A DNA stretch of 64,000 bases from Pseudomonas fragi (GTDB lineage: Bacteria; Pseudomonadota; Gammaproteobacteria; Pseudomonadales; Pseudomonadaceae): assembly GCF_025426255.1 (NCBI RefSeq), contig NZ_CP104861.1:1178001-1242000 (forward strand). The letters run 5' to 3'. Below the pieces are notes generated by a model. The model saw only the letters and a list, made by a program, of their open reading frames with translations, was not told the origin of the DNA and made no database searches. Position numbers and translations under genes: made by a program. This document shows, piece after piece, positions 8,025 to 15,177 of this stretch (positions are counted from its first letter, which is position 1; every line of letters starts with the position of its first letter).

Positions 8025-8645
8025 CTATCGTGGGCGGTGCATTTTGAACAGGGCTTCGGGGCCTAGCTGAAAGTAATCCGCCGGGCCGCCGCCGCGCAAA
8101 ATCGGTTCGGCGCCAGCGGTGTCGTAAATCCCGTCCTTGAGCAGCGACCTGGCGATATGCACCGCCACCACTTCCCCCAGAATCAGCCAGCTTGGCACCC
8201 GTTCTTTATCGGCTCGCTGCAGTTGAATGATCTGCGTGACCTTGCACTCAAACGACACCGGCGTTTCGGCCACCCGCGGCACGCTGATCACCCGTGAAGG
8301 TACGGTTGTCAGCCCTGCCAGTTCAAACTCGTTTACCTCAGGCCCGACCATCGCGCAGCTTTGGTTCATCGCCTCGGCCAGGGGGCGCGTGGCCAGGTTC
8401 CAGACGAATTCGCCGGTTTGCTCGATATTATTGAGGCTGTCTTTGCGACCCACACTGCAAAAACCGATGATCGGCGGAATGTAGTTGAACGCGTTGAAAA
8501 AGCTGTAGGGCGCAAGGTTCAGCCGACCTTGGGCATCTTGCGAAGAAATCCAGCCAATCGGACGTGGGCCAACAATGGCATTGAACGGATCATGGGGCAG
8601 GCCGTGGCCCTTTGAAGGTTCATAAAAGTGAATGTCGTCATGCAT
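8025..8645 (-). CDS. Flavin reductase family protein (FMN-binding split barrel)
   Basis: The start MHDDIHFYEP at 8645 is chosen because the family begins with this FYEP-type N terminus; an upstream in-frame ATG at 8711 adds residues with no family match. The 206-residue protein has the FMN-binding split barrel (NAIVGPRPIGWISS, NLAPYSFFNAF, WNLATRPLAEAMN). Such proteins reduce free FMN or act as flavoredoxins. No partner monooxygenase is adjacent, though the ABM gene is near. The ribosome binding site is weak (GCGGA). Confidence 0.87.
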   Translation of the reverse strand: MHDDIHFYEPSKGHGLPHDPFNAIVGPRPIGWISSQDAQGRLNLAPYSFFNAFNYIPPIIGFCSVGRKDSLNNIEQTGEFVWNLATRPLAEAMNQSCAMVGPEVNEFELAGLTTVPSRVISVPRVAETPVSFECKVTQIIQLQRADKERVPSWLILGEVVAVHIARSLLKDGIYDTAGAEPILRGGGPADYFQLGPEALFKMHRPR

Positions 8646-8737
8646 GGGATTGGTCCGCAAACGGCTGAGATAGAGGGCCCATATAGTGCAAGGCATTTGG
8701 GTGAATGACAAAACATCTGTGCTTGATCTAGCCCTCC

Positions 8738-8897
8738 GTAGCAGCTGCCGAAGGAACGAGGCTGCGTTCGGTTGCGAAGCAATCGTAAATTCTGAGTTCT
8801 CGATCTGCCTGATACACCCAGGAGCATGATTTCACGACGGCCTCGTCGGAGTGCCGCACCACGCCAACGCAGCCTCGTTTCTTTGGCAGTTGCTACA
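8738..8897. repeat. Long REPIN-like element, copy 2 of 3 (inverted)
   Basis: This copy has the same outer arms as the element at 806-966, but its right half complements that copy's left half (GGCGTGGTGCGGCACTCCGA), so the two are inverted relative to each other. It lies between the flavin reductase start and the terminator of the repeat-protein gene. Confidence 0.8.
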
Positions 8898-8917
8898 GAT
8901 TTGTGCAGTTTGCTTTC

Positions 8918-8953
8918 CCCCAAAAACGACTAAGCCCGGCCGAGGCCGGGCTG
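8918..8953 (-). terminator. Rho-independent terminator
   Basis: The stem AGCCCGGC / GCCGGGCT (8933-8952) is followed, on the minus strand, by AGTCGTTTTTGGGG. It is 20 bases beyond the stop codon of the repeat-protein gene read from 9268. Confidence 0.85.
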
Positions 8954-8971
8954 GAGTGCCTGCTTCAGGTG

Positions 8972-9268
8972 TTAGCTGAAGTGGGCGCCGTGGGTGCGAT
9001 CGTAGCCATCAGAAGCGAAGGTGTCCGATTTGGTGCGGCTGAAACCGTCTTCGGCGAAGGTGGCTGAACCGGTTTTGTCATAGCCGTCCTCTGCAAAAGT
9101 GGCAGAACCTGTGCGGTCGTAGCCATCGGCGGCAACTGCAGCAGAACCTGTGCGGCTGTAGCCGTCTTCAGCAAAGCTCGACGAGTGGGTGTGGTCGAAA
9201 CCATCGGCGGCAAAAGCGTTGAAAGCCAGGGCGGAGAAAGCGGCGGCGAGGATAATTTTGGTTTTCAT
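8972..9268 (-). CDS. Secreted protein of six tandem 13-residue repeats
   Basis: The 98-residue product starts with a clear signal peptide (MKTKIILAAAFSALAFNAFA, cleavage after residue 20) behind an AAGGAG ribosome binding site. All the rest, residues 22-98, is six copies of a 13-residue unit close to DGYDRTGSATFAE; the last lacks one residue. Each unit has an invariant Asp-Gly pair, an aromatic residue and a Thr. No cysteine is present. The mature protein is about 77 residues, polar and repeat-only, which suggests a beta-structured or metal- or surface-interacting periplasmic or outer-surface protein; function unknown. A strong terminator follows. Confidence 0.85.
   Translation of the reverse strand: MKTKIILAAAFSALAFNAFAADGFDHTHSSSFAEDGYSRTGSAAVAADGYDRTGSATFAEDGYDKTGSATFAEDGFSRTKSDTFASDGYDRTHGAHFS
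8975..9205 (-). repeat. Six tandem 39-base coding repeats
   Basis: These are the in-frame repeats of the secreted protein gene. Units differ at several bases but keep GACGGCTAC/TTC-type codons at each Asp-Gly-aromatic. Copy number could vary by slippage or recombination. Confidence 0.85.
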
Positions 9269-9645
9269 GATGAAGCTCCTTGTTTCGTGTTTGGGATGTT
9301 CAGTGGCTATGGGTTTAAGACTACGCTGATTAATTTGATTAAAAAGCGCAAAAAATAGCGTTAAATAATCTATTTATTCGATGTATACGCCCGCGTAAAA
9401 ACAGGCTTCACACGTTGTCCTGCTTCCCGTTGGCGGCTGCTCAAGTCAGTCGACCCGAGAGGTCTTGCTGAGATTGATAGTGGACTAACAGTATTAACTG
9501 ACAATTAATTCGGAAAAATCATACGTACAGACAGGCTTTTCATCTGTCCGCTACCTATTTTTCACCCTGTAAGTACCAGTCTTCAGCCTGCAAAAAGCCG
9601 GCACCCAGAACGGCTTTTCCCTTTGAGTCCTGGAGCCTTGACCGA
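9269..9645. other. Divergent A/T-rich intergenic region with leader hairpin
   Basis: These 377 bases separate the repeat-protein gene (leftward) from the membrane-protein gene (rightward). The left part is notably A/T-rich and should hold both promoters. A hairpin AAAAGCCG-N10-CGGCTTTT lies at 9593-9618, 27 bases before the membrane-protein start; it resembles a terminator or attenuator. No known riboswitch was recognised and no open frame is convincing. Confidence 0.4.
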
Positions 9646-10404
9646 ATGAACAAACTTCCTCAGATCACCCTTGCATTTTGGGTGATGAAAATTTGCGCCA
9701 CTACCTTGGGCGAGACAGCGGGCGACTTGCTGTCGATGACCCTCAATGTGGGCTATGCCGTCAGCTCAATGATCCTTATCAGTGTGTTTGTCCTGACTCT
9801 GCTGACTCAGTTGTTCTCCAAAACCTACAACCCAGTGCTGTATTGGCTGGTGATTCTGTCGACCAGTACAGCCGGGACCACCATGTCCGACTTTATGGAC
9901 CGCACGCTGGGGCTGGGCTATGCCACTGGCTCGTTGATTTTGGTGTCGATTCTGGTCGCGATTTTTGCGCTCTGGAAATGGAGCGGCGAATCATTAAACG
10001 TCAGCCAGGTGCAGAGCCCGCGTGGCGAGATGTTCTATTGGATGGCGATTCTGTTTTCCAACACGCTGGGCACGGCTTTAGGCGATTACCTTGCGGATGA
10101 TTCAGGGCTGGGTTTTGCGGGGGGCGCGCTGTTTATCGGGGCGACCATTGCAGTCGTGGTGCTGGCGCGCTACTTCACCAAAATATCGTCGGTGGTGTTG
10201 TTCTGGATAGCGTTCGTACTGACGCGCCCATTTGGCGCAACCTTGGGCGATTTCCTGACCAAACCCCTTGAAAAGGGCGGGCTGGACTTCGGTACTATCG
10301 GTTCATCGCTGGTGTTGGCGGGGATATTGGTGGCAATGATCGCCGGGGCGGCATACGCCAAAAACAGACAAGCTCAACCTGGGATGGCTTGTCCTGACCT
10401 TTAG
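9646..10404 (+). CDS. COG4705-type membrane protein with four-fold internal repeat
   Basis: The 252-residue protein is almost wholly hydrophobic, with about eight membrane segments. It is built of four repeats of about 55-60 residues, each a two-helix hairpin with a Thr-x-Gly...Asp signature: TTLGETAGD, TSTAGTTMSD, SNTLGTALGD and TRPFGATLGD, each followed by a Gly-Leu-Gly-type turn and a second helix. This pattern matches the uncharacterised COG4705 family of membrane-anchored proteins. The repeated acidic residues in the membrane suggest ion or substrate transport, which is inference. A hairpin lies just upstream of the start. Confidence 0.83.
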   Translation: MNKLPQITLAFWVMKICATTLGETAGDLLSMTLNVGYAVSSMILISVFVLTLLTQLFSKTYNPVLYWLVILSTSTAGTTMSDFMDRTLGLGYATGSLILVSILVAIFALWKWSGESLNVSQVQSPRGEMFYWMAILFSNTLGTALGDYLADDSGLGFAGGALFIGATIAVVVLARYFTKISSVVLFWIAFVLTRPFGATLGDFLTKPLEKGGLDFGTIGSSLVLAGILVAMIAGAAYAKNRQAQPGMACPDL

Positions 10405-10416
10405 CCGTTACCAAAC

Positions 10417-10442
10417 GTGGGAGTGAGCCTGCTCGCTCCCAC
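10417..10442. repeat. Short palindrome of the GTGGGAG REP class
   Basis: GTGGGAG and CTCCCAC flank TGAGCCTGCTCG. It is a compact relative of the elements at 38757, 45164 and 63956. It stands between two convergent genes (stops at 10404 and 10459) and may help end both transcripts. Confidence 0.75.
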
Positions 10443-10458
10443 AGAGGCCGCTACGCGG

Positions 10459-11781
10459 TTAGTCGGTTTCGATTCGCGAGTGCTTGCGGGTGTCTTTCAT
10501 GGTTGCGTATACCGCCAGCGAGCAGGCGATACAGGCAGTCACATACCAGTAGTAACCGGTTTCCATGCCTGCACTCTTGAACCACAGCGCAATGTATTCA
10601 GCTGTACCGCCGAAAATCGACACGGTTAGTGCGTAAGGCAAGCCTACGCCCAGTGCGCGAATTTCCGTTGGGAACAGTTCAGCTTTCACCACGGCGTTGA
10701 TCGAGGTGTAACCGCTGACAATGATCAGCGCGGCCATGATCAGGAAAAACGCACCCCACCAGGTGGTGATGGTGTGCAACGTGGTGAGGATCGGCACGGT
10801 GAACAAGGTCCCGAGCACGCCGAAAGCGATCAGGATCGGACGACGACCGATCTTGTCCGAAAGCGCGCCCACCAGCGGCTGAATACACATGAACAGGAAC
10901 AGTGTCGCAGCCGAAATGGTGGTGGAGTCCGAGATACTCATGCCCACCGTGTTCACCAGGTATTTCTGCATGTACGTGGTGTAGGTGTAGAACGCCAGCG
11001 TGCCGCCCATAGTCAGGCCGACTACGGTCATCAGCTCTTTAGGGTGACGCATCAAGGTGCGCATGGCGCTTTCCTTGGGCTTGACCCTGGTCTTTTTGAA
11101 CGACTCGGTTTCTTCCATGCCACGACGCAGGTACAGCGCGACGACGGCACACAGGGCGCCGATCACGAACGGTACGCGCCAGCCCCAGCTGTACAGCTGC
11201 TCTTCGGTGAGGGTTTGTTGCAGCACGATCAACACGCCCAGCGCGATGAGCTGACCCGAGATCAGGGTCACGTACTGGAAGCTGGAGAAGAAGCCGCGAC
11301 GTTCCTTGGTTGCCATCTCGCTCAGGTAGGTAGCCGAGGTGCCGTATTCGCCACCCACCGACAAACCTTGCAGCAAACGGGCGAAGACCAGCAGGACCGG
11401 GGCCCACACGCCAATGGTTTCGTAACCTGGCGACAGGGCGATAACCAGCGAGCCGAAGCACATCAGCAGCACCGAGGCCATCAGTGCTGCTTTACGGCCT
11501 TTACGGTCAGCGTACAGGCCCATCAGCCAGCCACCGATCGGGCGCATCAGAAAGCCTACGGCGAAGATCGCAGCCGTGTTGAGCAGTTGTGCGGTGGTGT
11601 CGCCCTTGGGGAAAAAAGCCTTGGCGAAGTACAGCGAGAATGCGGCGTAAACGTACCAGTCGTACCACTCGACCATATTGCCGACGGAACCACTGAAAAT
11701 CGATTTGATACGGCTGGAGGTGGTCTTTTCTTTAGGGGCCGCAGACACGGACCCGGCAGGCAGGGTGCTGGAGTTATCCAT
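10459..11781 (-). CDS. kgtP: MFS 2-oxoglutarate/dicarboxylate permease (KgtP/PA5530-like)
   Basis: The 440-residue protein has 12 predicted membrane helices and the signatures of the metabolite:H+ symporter family: NMVEWYDWYVYAAFS in helix 1, the loop 2-3 motif GLYADRKGRKAAL, RLLQGLSVGGEYGTSATYLS in helices 4-5, and a repeat motif DKIGRRPIL after helix 8. The KgtP-type N terminus and context point to 2-oxoglutarate uptake. A -24/-12 promoter stands upstream and the sigma-54 activator gene mifR is the next gene on the same strand. In P. aeruginosa the MifSR system controls the orthologous transporter PA5530 for 2-oxoglutarate use; here the three genes are adjacent. Confidence 0.85.
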   Translation of the reverse strand: MDNSSTLPAGSVSAAPKEKTTSSRIKSIFSGSVGNMVEWYDWYVYAAFSLYFAKAFFPKGDTTAQLLNTAAIFAVGFLMRPIGGWLMGLYADRKGRKAALMASVLLMCFGSLVIALSPGYETIGVWAPVLLVFARLLQGLSVGGEYGTSATYLSEMATKERRGFFSSFQYVTLISGQLIALGVLIVLQQTLTEEQLYSWGWRVPFVIGALCAVVALYLRRGMEETESFKKTRVKPKESAMRTLMRHPKELMTVVGLTMGGTLAFYTYTTYMQKYLVNTVGMSISDSTTISAATLFLFMCIQPLVGALSDKIGRRPILIAFGVLGTLFTVPILTTLHTITTWWGAFFLIMAALIIVSGYTSINAVVKAELFPTEIRALGVGLPYALTVSIFGGTAEYIALWFKSAGMETGYYWYVTACIACSLAVYATMKDTRKHSRIETD

Positions 11782-11843
11782 TAAATGGATCCTTCTTTCA
11801 TTGTTTTTTTATAGCGCGTCAAAACGCGAGCTTACTGAGCTAT

Positions 11844-11859
11844 AGCAGGAGTTGTGCCA
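11844..11859 (-). promoter_or_regulatory. Sigma-54 (-24/-12) promoter of kgtP
   Basis: On the minus strand the sequence reads TGGCACAACTCCTGCT. The -24 element TGGCAC is perfect, the -12 element is CTGC instead of TTGC, and exactly ten bases separate GG from GC as RpoN requires. It lies about 65 bases before the kgtP ATG and points at it. Confidence 0.8.
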
Positions 11860-11902
11860 AGGCTGGAGGGCCCGGTTTACAAGGGGGGAGGGGTATTAAT
11901 GA

Positions 11903-11914
11903 GCGGGAATCCGC
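11903..11914. promoter_or_regulatory. Candidate MifR enhancer site, proximal
   Basis: GCGG-GAAT-CCGC is a 12-base palindrome about 45 bases upstream of the kgtP -24 element. A second with the same arms lies 33 bases away. Assignment to MifR is inferred from position and from the need of sigma-54 promoters for an upstream activator. Confidence 0.45.
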
Positions 11915-11935
11915 TGATGCTCGGTGTGGCGATAA

Positions 11936-11947
11936 GCGGAAAACCGC
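11936..11947. promoter_or_regulatory. Candidate MifR enhancer site, distal
   Basis: GCGG-AAAA-CCGC has the same arms and spacing as the palindrome at 11903-11914, centre to centre 33 bases, about three helical turns. It ends 4 bases beyond the mifR stop codon. Confidence 0.45.
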
Positions 11948-11950
11948 CGA

Positions 11951-13285
11951 CTACGTGGTTTGCGTAAACGCTTCACGCACCAACCCGTGACGCTGCATTT
12001 TTTCATTCAGGGTCCGGCGCGGCAGTTGCAGTTCGTTGAGCACAGCTTTGATGTCGCCTTTATGCCGGGTTAGCGCTGCACGCAAGCATTGCGCCTCGAA
12101 GGCTTCCTGTTGTGCCACCAGTGATTGCCCTGCGCCGACGTCTTCAAATTGCGGTTCGCTCAAGCCCAGAATATCCCGTTCGGCCACGTTGGCCAGTTCG
12201 CGCACGTTGCCCGGCCAGTCGTGGCTCAGCAAGCGCGACAGTTGCGGCCCGCTCAACACTTGTGCGCTGCGGCCAAGGCGTTCGGCGGCGCTGCGCGAAA
12301 AAGCGTCGTACAACAACGCAATATCTTCGCGGCGCTCGCGCAGTGGCGCCAGGCGCAGCTCGGCCACGGTCAAACGATAGGCCAGGTCTTCGCGAAAACG
12401 CCCTGCGCGGGCCTCTTCGAGCAAGTCGGGTTTGGTGGCAGCAATTACCCGCAGGTTCACGCTGATGCTTTGGTTGGAGCCCAAACGCTCCAGCTTTTGC
12501 TCCTGCAACACCCGCAGCAGTTTGGCTTGCTGGGCCAGCGGCATGCTTTCGATTTCATCCAGAAACAAAGTCCCGCCGTCGGCATACTCCAGCTTGCCGA
12601 TGCGCTTGCCCTGGGCTCCGGTAAACGCGCCGCTTTCGTGGCCGAACAGCTCGGCTTCAAACAACTGCTCGGGGATCGCCGAGCAGTTGAGGGCGACAAA
12701 AGGTTTGTCGGCACGCGGGCCAAAGTCATGCAGGCAGCGGGCGACCAGCTCTTTGCCGCTGCCGGTCTCGCCACGGATCAACACGTTGACTGGCAACGGT
12801 GCCAGCTCCAGCACTTGGCGGCGTAAGGTTTGCAAGCTGCGCGATACACCGAGCAGGCATCCGTCGATCTGCTCGCGCAGGTCTGCCTGTTCGTGCAAAC
12901 GGCGGTTTTCCAGCACCAGTTGGCGCTTTTCCAGGGCTCGTCGCAGACTGCTGAGCAGCGCCTCGGGGCTGAAGGGTTTTTCCAGAAAGTCGTATGCACC
13001 ATCACGCATGGCCTCGACGGCCATTGGCACATCGCCGTGCCCGGTCAGCAGGATCACCGGCAAGTCCGCGTCCAGTTGCTGCAAGCGGGTCAGCAGGGCC
13101 AGGCCGCCCATCCCTGGCATACGCACATCGCTGACAATCACCCCGGCAAAATGCGCGGGCAACTGGTTCAGGCAATCCTCGGCGCAGCTGAACAACTGCA
13201 CGTCAAAGCCGCTTAAGCTCAGCCATTGTTCCACGGCATTACGAATACTGGCCTCATCATCGACCACGATCACCGAGTTGAGCAT
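11951..13285 (-). CDS. mifR: Sigma-54 dependent response regulator MifR
   Basis: The 444-residue protein has three domains in the NtrC/DctD order: receiver (1-120, phosphoacceptor Asp53 in VIVSDVRMPG), AAA+ ATPase (about 140-370, Walker A GETGSGKE and the sigma-54 contact loop ESGAFTGAQG), and a C-terminal Fis-type helix-turn-helix (about 395-435). It acts with MifS, whose gene ends three bases upstream of this start, and should activate RpoN-dependent transcription of kgtP just downstream. DctD is the closest alternative name; the adjacent 2-oxoglutarate permease favours MifR. Confidence 0.86.
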   Translation of the reverse strand: MLNSVIVVDDEASIRNAVEQWLSLSGFDVQLFSCAEDCLNQLPAHFAGVIVSDVRMPGMGGLALLTRLQQLDADLPVILLTGHGDVPMAVEAMRDGAYDFLEKPFSPEALLSSLRRALEKRQLVLENRRLHEQADLREQIDGCLLGVSRSLQTLRRQVLELAPLPVNVLIRGETGSGKELVARCLHDFGPRADKPFVALNCSAIPEQLFEAELFGHESGAFTGAQGKRIGKLEYADGGTLFLDEIESMPLAQQAKLLRVLQEQKLERLGSNQSISVNLRVIAATKPDLLEEARAGRFREDLAYRLTVAELRLAPLRERREDIALLYDAFSRSAAERLGRSAQVLSGPQLSRLLSHDWPGNVRELANVAERDILGLSEPQFEDVGAGQSLVAQQEAFEAQCLRAALTRHKGDIKAVLNELQLPRRTLNEKMQRHGLVREAFTQTT

Positions 13286-13288
13286 GTG

Positions 13289-15043
13289 TCAAAATTCCTG
13301 TGCGACGGGCAGCGTCAGCGTGAATTGCGCGCCATCAGCCTGGTTGCAGGCGGTCAGGCGACCGCCGATTTCGTGAACAATGGCGTAAGACACCGCCAGG
13401 CCCAAGCCTAATCCGTCACCCACGGGTTTGGTGGTGAAGAACGGGTCGAAGATTTTACCCAAATGCTCCTCGCCAATTCCGCCGCCGCTGTCGCTAACGG
13501 TCAAGTGCCACAGTTGTTGATTGGCCTCGATGCGGATCTCCAGACGCTTGCGTGATTTGTCTTGCATGGCGTCCAGGGCGTTGCGCAGCAGGTTGATCAA
13601 CACTTGCTCCAGACGGATCGCGTCGCCGCGAACCCAGGCCGGGCGTACCAGCTTGGTACTCAGCTCGATGGCTTCACCTTGCAGGCGCGGCTCCAGCAGT
13701 TGCAGGGCCTGATCGACCACGCTCGCCAGATCCAGCCGTTCGCGCAAGCCGCCGGGGCTTTGTCGGGCGTAGGTTTTCAGATGACCGGTAAGTGCTGCCA
13801 TGCGTGTCAGCATCTGTTCCAGCGGAACCAGAGCTTTATAGGCATCGTCGATCCGGCCGTGATCAAGCAACAGGCGCATGGTCGCCAATTGCATGCGCTG
13901 GGCAGTCAGTGGCTGGTTGATCTCATGGGCCAGTGCCGCTGACATTTGCCCCAGCGCCGCGAGTTTGGCTGATTGCACCAGCCCATCTTGGGCAGTGCGT
14001 AAATCCCGGGTGCGGGCTTCGACGAGTTGTTCGAGTTCTTCGCGATTGCGCTGACGCAGGCGCGCCAGTCGCCAGCGCTGGAGTAAAAATAGCCCCAGGA
14101 ACACCCCTGTCAGCCATAGGCCAATTGCAGCCAGTGCAGCATTGCGGCTGTCTTCAGCGGCTGCCATCGGGCGGCGCAACAGGTGCAGCGTCCAGCCTTC
14201 AGCACTGAGCGGCAGCGAGTCCCATAAATAGTCTGCCGGGCCGTTGGGGCCTTCGACGCGGGTCAAGTAGCTGTTTTCACCAAAGCTGCGCAGGGTGTGG
14301 GTCTTCATCAACGTTAGCGGCTGATTATGGTACTGGCGGGTGGTGGCAATTTCGCTGCGATCGCTGTCACTCAATGGGCGCAACAGGCGATAGCGCCAGC
14401 CGGGTTGGTTGGCAATAAACACAATGCCCCGTGCGTCGCTGACCAGCAGCGTGTCGTTGCCCTGGCTCCATTCGCGCTCAAGCTGCGGAAATTCCAGCTT
14501 GACCACCATCGCCCCCAAAAACTGGCCGTTGGCATCGAGTACTGCACTGGACAGGAAATAGCCCGGAATCCCGCTGGTCACGCCTACGGCATAAAAGCTT
14601 CCGGCGCCCTTGCTGCGGGTCTGGCTGAAGTAAGGCCTGAAACCATAGTTATGGCCCACATAGCTGTTGGAGGTATTCCAGTTGCTGGCGGCGACTGCCA
14701 GGCCGGTGCTGTCGAGCAATTCCAGGGTTGAGGACTGCGCCGCACCATTGATGCGTTCGAGTTTTTGATTGAGCGCCGCCTGGACTTGCGCGGTCATGGG
14801 CTTGCTCAGGGCCGCCACCAGCTCCGGGTCCAGCGCCAGTACGGCGGGCAGGGCGCGATAGCGTTCGATCAGGGTGTGCAGCGAGTTGGCATACAGGCTC
14901 AGTTGCTCGGGCCCACGCCTGGCGCTTTCTTCCAGCGCATGTTCCTGGGCCTGACGCATCGCCCAGCCGCCAGCCACAGCCGCACCGGCCAGAATCAACA
15001 CGCAATACAGCGCCAAACGCAGGGCGCGAGACGTCACAGGCAT
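13289..15043 (-). CDS. mifS: DctB-family sensor histidine kinase MifS
   Basis: The 584-residue inner-membrane kinase has a first membrane helix at about 10-29, a periplasmic double-Cache-like sensing region to about 290, a second helix at about 300-320, a coiled linker, the phosphoacceptor box [13 protein letters not shown], and an HATPase domain with [18 protein letters not shown] and GLGLGLAVS. This is the DctB layout. In P. aeruginosa MifS responds to 2-oxoglutarate. The mifR start follows its stop after three bases, so the two are translated together. DctB for C4-dicarboxylates is the main alternative. Confidence 0.85.
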   Translation of the reverse strand: MPVTSRALRLALYCVLILAGAAVAGGWAMRQAQEHALEESARRGPEQLSLYANSLHTLIERYRALPAVLALDPELVAALSKPMTAQVQAALNQKLERINGAAQSSTLELLDSTGLAVAASNWNTSNSYVGHNYGFRPYFSQTRSKGAGSFYAVGVTSGIPGYFLSSAVLDANGQFLGAMVVKLEFPQLEREWSQGNDTLLVSDARGIVFIANQPGWRYRLLRPLSDSDRSEIATTRQYHNQPLTLMKTHTLRSFGENSYLTRVEGPNGPADYLWDSLPLSAEGWTLHLLRRPMAAAEDSRNAALAAIGLWLTGVFLGLFLLQRWRLARLRQRNREELEQLVEARTRDLRTAQDGLVQSAKLAALGQMSAALAHEINQPLTAQRMQLATMRLLLDHGRIDDAYKALVPLEQMLTRMAALTGHLKTYARQSPGGLRERLDLASVVDQALQLLEPRLQGEAIELSTKLVRPAWVRGDAIRLEQVLINLLRNALDAMQDKSRKRLEIRIEANQQLWHLTVSDSGGGIGEEHLGKIFDPFFTTKPVGDGLGLGLAVSYAIVHEIGGRLTACNQADGAQFTLTLPVAQEF

Positions 15044-15177
15044 AGTGGCAAACCGCTCGAAAGGGGGGCGCGAACCATAGCATGACGCCAGCGCCTTGGC
15101 CGCGCAGGGATATCTATCTACCGCGGCGCAGATTTTCTCAGGGGTATCTTGGATTCCACCCCAACGGAATCAAACAC

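Noticed and set aside
9569..9590. Possible GacA box (TGTAAG...) that could mark an Rsm small RNA
   Set aside because: Only the left half fits; the right half TCTTCA does not match CTTACA and no GGA-rich RNA follows.
10774..11784. Long plus-strand frame opposite kgtP
   Set aside because: It is a composition-driven mirror of the permease gene, rich in His and Gln, with no recognisable domain.
15082..15177. Upstream extension of the NEL protein by 32 residues
   Set aside because: The ATG at 15082 has no ribosome binding site and the added residues are arginine-rich with no family match.
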